A stretch of 62,673 nt of DNA from Myxococcota bacterium (lineage in GTDB: Bacteria; Myxococcota_A; Polyangia; Polyangiales; Polyangiaceae), in the NCBI GenBank assembly GCA_963169915.1, contig CAUJEM010000102.1, positions 1 to 62,673 on the forward strand, read 5' to 3'. Positions 60,173 through 62,673 of this stretch are shown here, piece after piece (positions within the stretch are counted from its first letter, which is position 1; each line of letters opens with the position of its first letter). Position numbers and translations under genes: made by a program. The notes below the pieces were generated by a model. That model had not been told where the DNA came from. It saw only the letters and a program-made list of their open reading frames with translations, and searched no databases.

Positions 60173-61003
60173 TCAGCCCGCTCCCGTCACGCGGAGGCTC
60201 GCCCAGCCAGGTCCGAGCTCGAGGGTCCACCCGAGGTAGAGGGCGGCGCTCTCGAGCACCGGACGGAGCGGTGTGAGCGGCAAGAGCAGCGGGAGCTTCA
60301 CGACGGCGGGACCCTGCTGGCCGTGGGACAGCTCCAGCTTGACCTCCGCGGGCGCCACGAGCGAGAGGGCGAGGTGTCCGCCGTGCGGGTGCTCTCCACA
60401 CCAGGCGGCCATGAGCGCCAGCGTCTCGGTGAGGGTGTGCCCGCCGAGGGCGAGTTCCGGGAGCTGCGGCGCCACCGTGAGCGAGCAAGGCAGCGCGGCG
60501 GTGGTGACCTGGCTGGCGCGCGGCGACTCAGCGAACGCGCCCTCGATGAGCGGGGCGATGGCCGACGGCTGAGGCGCCTCGGCGAGGACGCCGTCACAGT
60601 ACTCTCCCAGGCGATTGGCGGTCGCCAGGGAGGGCCCCAGCTCGGCCAGCGCCCGCTCGAGCGCTAGGCGCCGGACCGTGTTGAAGGGCCCGGCCTGCGC
60701 CGCCTCGAGCACCTCGATGAGCTGCGCGACGTGGCGCTCCGAGAAGCGCTCGAGCGCCGCGCGCCCCGGGCCGAGCGGACCTGGTCGTACCTTGGCCAGC
60801 GCCCGCGCGGCGTCGAGCGCCCGGCGCGCCTCTTCCAAGGCGCCGGGCAGGAGCTGACCCACCTGCTTGGCGCTCGCCTGAGGCGAGCGCAGCAGGTGCT
60901 GCAGGCTCCAAAACGTGGTCAGCGCCGAGCGGAGTAGCCCCCGAAGTGCGCGCTGCTCGGCGAGCGAGCCCTCTGCTCCCTCCCCCTCCCTCCCCGTGGA
61001 CAT
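60173..61003 (-). CDS. Uncharacterised protein coupled to ndk
   Basis: 276 residues, Ala/Leu/Arg/Glu-rich, with no Cys motif or transmembrane segment. Helical first part (LLRSALTTFWSLQHLLRSPQASAKQVGQLL) and a mixed second part (about 190-276) that might resemble a degenerate ATPase fold. The ATG overlaps the ndk stop by one base, so it is in the same message. No family assigned. Confidence 0.65.
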   Translation of the reverse strand: MSTGREGEGAEGSLAEQRALRGLLRSALTTFWSLQHLLRSPQASAKQVGQLLPGALEEARRALDAARALAKVRPGPLGPGRAALERFSERHVAQLIEVLEAAQAGPFNTVRRLALERALAELGPSLATANRLGEYCDGVLAEAPQPSAIAPLIEGAFAESPRASQVTTAALPCSLTVAPQLPELALGGHTLTETLALMAAWCGEHPHGGHLALSLVAPAEVKLELSHGQQGPAVVKLPLLLPLTPLRPVLESAALYLGWTLELGPGWASLRVTGAG

Positions 61004-61422
61004 CAGAGCAGCTGGTGCGCCTCGAAGAAGTAGGCGATCTCCTGGCGGCCGTTGTCCTCCGAGTCGGAGCCGTGCACCGCGTTCTCACCCTTGCTGGCGC
61101 CGTAGAGCTGACGCACGGTGCCGGGGGCGGCCTCCGCGGGGTCCGTGGCTCCGATGACCTCGCGGTAGCGCTTGACGGCGTCCTCGCCCTCCAGCGCCAC
61201 CACCACGACCGGACCGCGCGTCATGAACTCCACGAGCTCCCCGAAGAAGGGGCGCTCCTTGTGCACGGCGTAGAAGCCCTCCGCCATCCGTCGCGAGAGG
61301 GTGAGCTGGCGCATGGCCAGGATGTCGAAGCCGGCGTCCAGCAGGTGCTGCAAGATGGCACCTTGCTTCTTCTTCTCGACCGCGTCGGGTTTGATGATGC
61401 AGAGCGTACGCTGAATGGCCAT
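61003..61422 (-). CDS. ndk: Nucleoside diphosphate kinase
   Basis: 139 residues. Transfers gamma-phosphate among nucleotides via the phosphohistidine in ENAVHGSDS. Starts MAIQRTLCIIKPDAVEKK. Standard length. Downstream of sucD in the same direction with 64 nt between. Confidence 0.97.
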   Translation of the reverse strand: MAIQRTLCIIKPDAVEKKKQGAILQHLLDAGFDILAMRQLTLSRRMAEGFYAVHKERPFFGELVEFMTRGPVVVVALEGEDAVKRYREVIGATDPAEAAPGTVRQLYGASKGENAVHGSDSEDNGRQEIAYFFEAHQLL

Positions 61423-61486
61423 GGGGAGGGTCTCCGGTGCGTGCCGAGGGCCACGCCGTGGGTAGATGAAAAACCAGGGTGAAGGC

Positions 61487-62380
<894 letters not shown>

Positions 62381-62403
62381 GGCTGACTCCGTTCACCCCT
62401 GGC

Positions 62404-62673
62404 TCAGGCGGCCCTCACGGCGGCCACAATCTTGGCGGCGCCGTCCGCCATGTCACTGGCGGCTTGGATGCGCAGCCCGCTCTCCTGGAGGATCTGCTGG
62501 CCACGCTCCACGTTCGTGCCCTCTAAACGCACCACCAGCGGCACGGTGAGGCCCAGCTCCTTGGTGGCGGCCACCACGCCCTCGGCGATGACGTCGCACT
62601 TCATGATCCCACCGAAGATGTTGACGAAGATGCCCTTCACCTTGGGGCTGGAGAGGATCATCTTGAAGGCCTG
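62404..62673 (-). CDS. sucC: Succinyl-CoA synthetase beta subunit (C-terminal part)
   Basis: Only the last 90 codons or so are in the window; the 5' part lies beyond the right edge. Family signature [23 protein letters not shown] and [14 protein letters not shown]. Order sucC-sucD is normal. Confidence 0.93.
   Translation of the reverse strand, partial: QAFKMILSSPKVKGIFVNIFGGIMKCDVIAEGVVAATKELGLTVPLVVRLEGTNVERGQQILQESGLRIQAASDMADGAAKIVAAVRAA

Overview
The window is one contiguous stretch of very GC-rich chromosome, almost gap-free, with no rRNA, tRNA, insertion sequence, phage gene or CRISPR array that I could see. The gene content points to a myxobacterium-like member of the Myxococcota, probably Polyangiales-type. 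It has a pilMNOPQ type IV pilus block, three eukaryotic-like Ser/Thr kinases (one a 1,232-residue kinase-ATPase-TPR protein), an FHA-sigma54 activator, a receiver-receiver-cyclase protein, and many secreted lipoproteins whose N-termini are low-complexity Gly/Ser/Ala/Thr linkers. Assignment to a genus is not possible from the sequence alone.

Layout. 1-5.3 kb: a truncated kinase gene, then a minus-strand cluster with a beta-barrel porin, a 13-heme cytochrome c, a small conserved protein and a lipoprotein with a heme-like motif. 5.4-10.1 kb: cdsA, a phosphodiester-glycosidase-like protein and a LysM/M15 peptidase. 10.3-15.6 kb: pilMNOPQ. 15.7-23.6 kb: an N-acetylglutamate synthase-like gene, the receiver-cyclase protein, an orphan cheB coupled to a membrane-anchored MutS-like ATPase, and a radical SAM protein. 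23.7-31.0 kb: thioesterase, rseP, rsmB, dapA-dapB, a Cys-rich lipoprotein and lgt. 31.0-42.9 kb: SMUG1-type glycosylase, a large lipoprotein, a YkgJ-type protein, Hsp33, yacG, glyS, a peptide ending in six His-Gly-Ser triplets, the giant kinase and glyA. 42.9-54.5 kb: papain-like lipoprotein, methylmalonyl-CoA mutase large subunit, a 2-hydroxyacid dehydrogenase, a pectate-lyase-like lipoprotein, proS and three envelope lipoproteins. 54.7-62.7 kb: FHA-sigma54 activator, a transmembrane kinase, a ribbon-helix-helix/zinc-ribbon repressor candidate with two palindromic operators, msrB, dapD, ndk and sucDC (sucC cut by the window edge).

How the parts work together. The porin, multiheme cytochrome and lipoprotein look like an electron conduit through the outer membrane. 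rseP, lgt and cdsA serve the envelope, which suits the many lipoproteins. dapA, dapB and dapD belong to succinylase-route lysine/diaminopimelate synthesis. Most other neighbours are housekeeping genes without an obvious shared pathway.

The most noteworthy items are: (1) the HGS-repeat mini-protein, a possible modified or metal-binding peptide; (2) the porin-cytochrome cluster; (3) the twin TCAC-N3-GTGA palindromes in front of the ribbon-helix-helix gene; (4) a recurring -10-like hexamer TANNCT placed 8-10 nt before start codons, often with an extended -10 TG, which predicts many leaderless transcripts; (5) the cheB/membrane-MutS pair. No stretch longer than 300 bases lacks a gene. The larger gaps (10121-10289, 54519-54749, 57785-57948) are described as features or under their neighbours.
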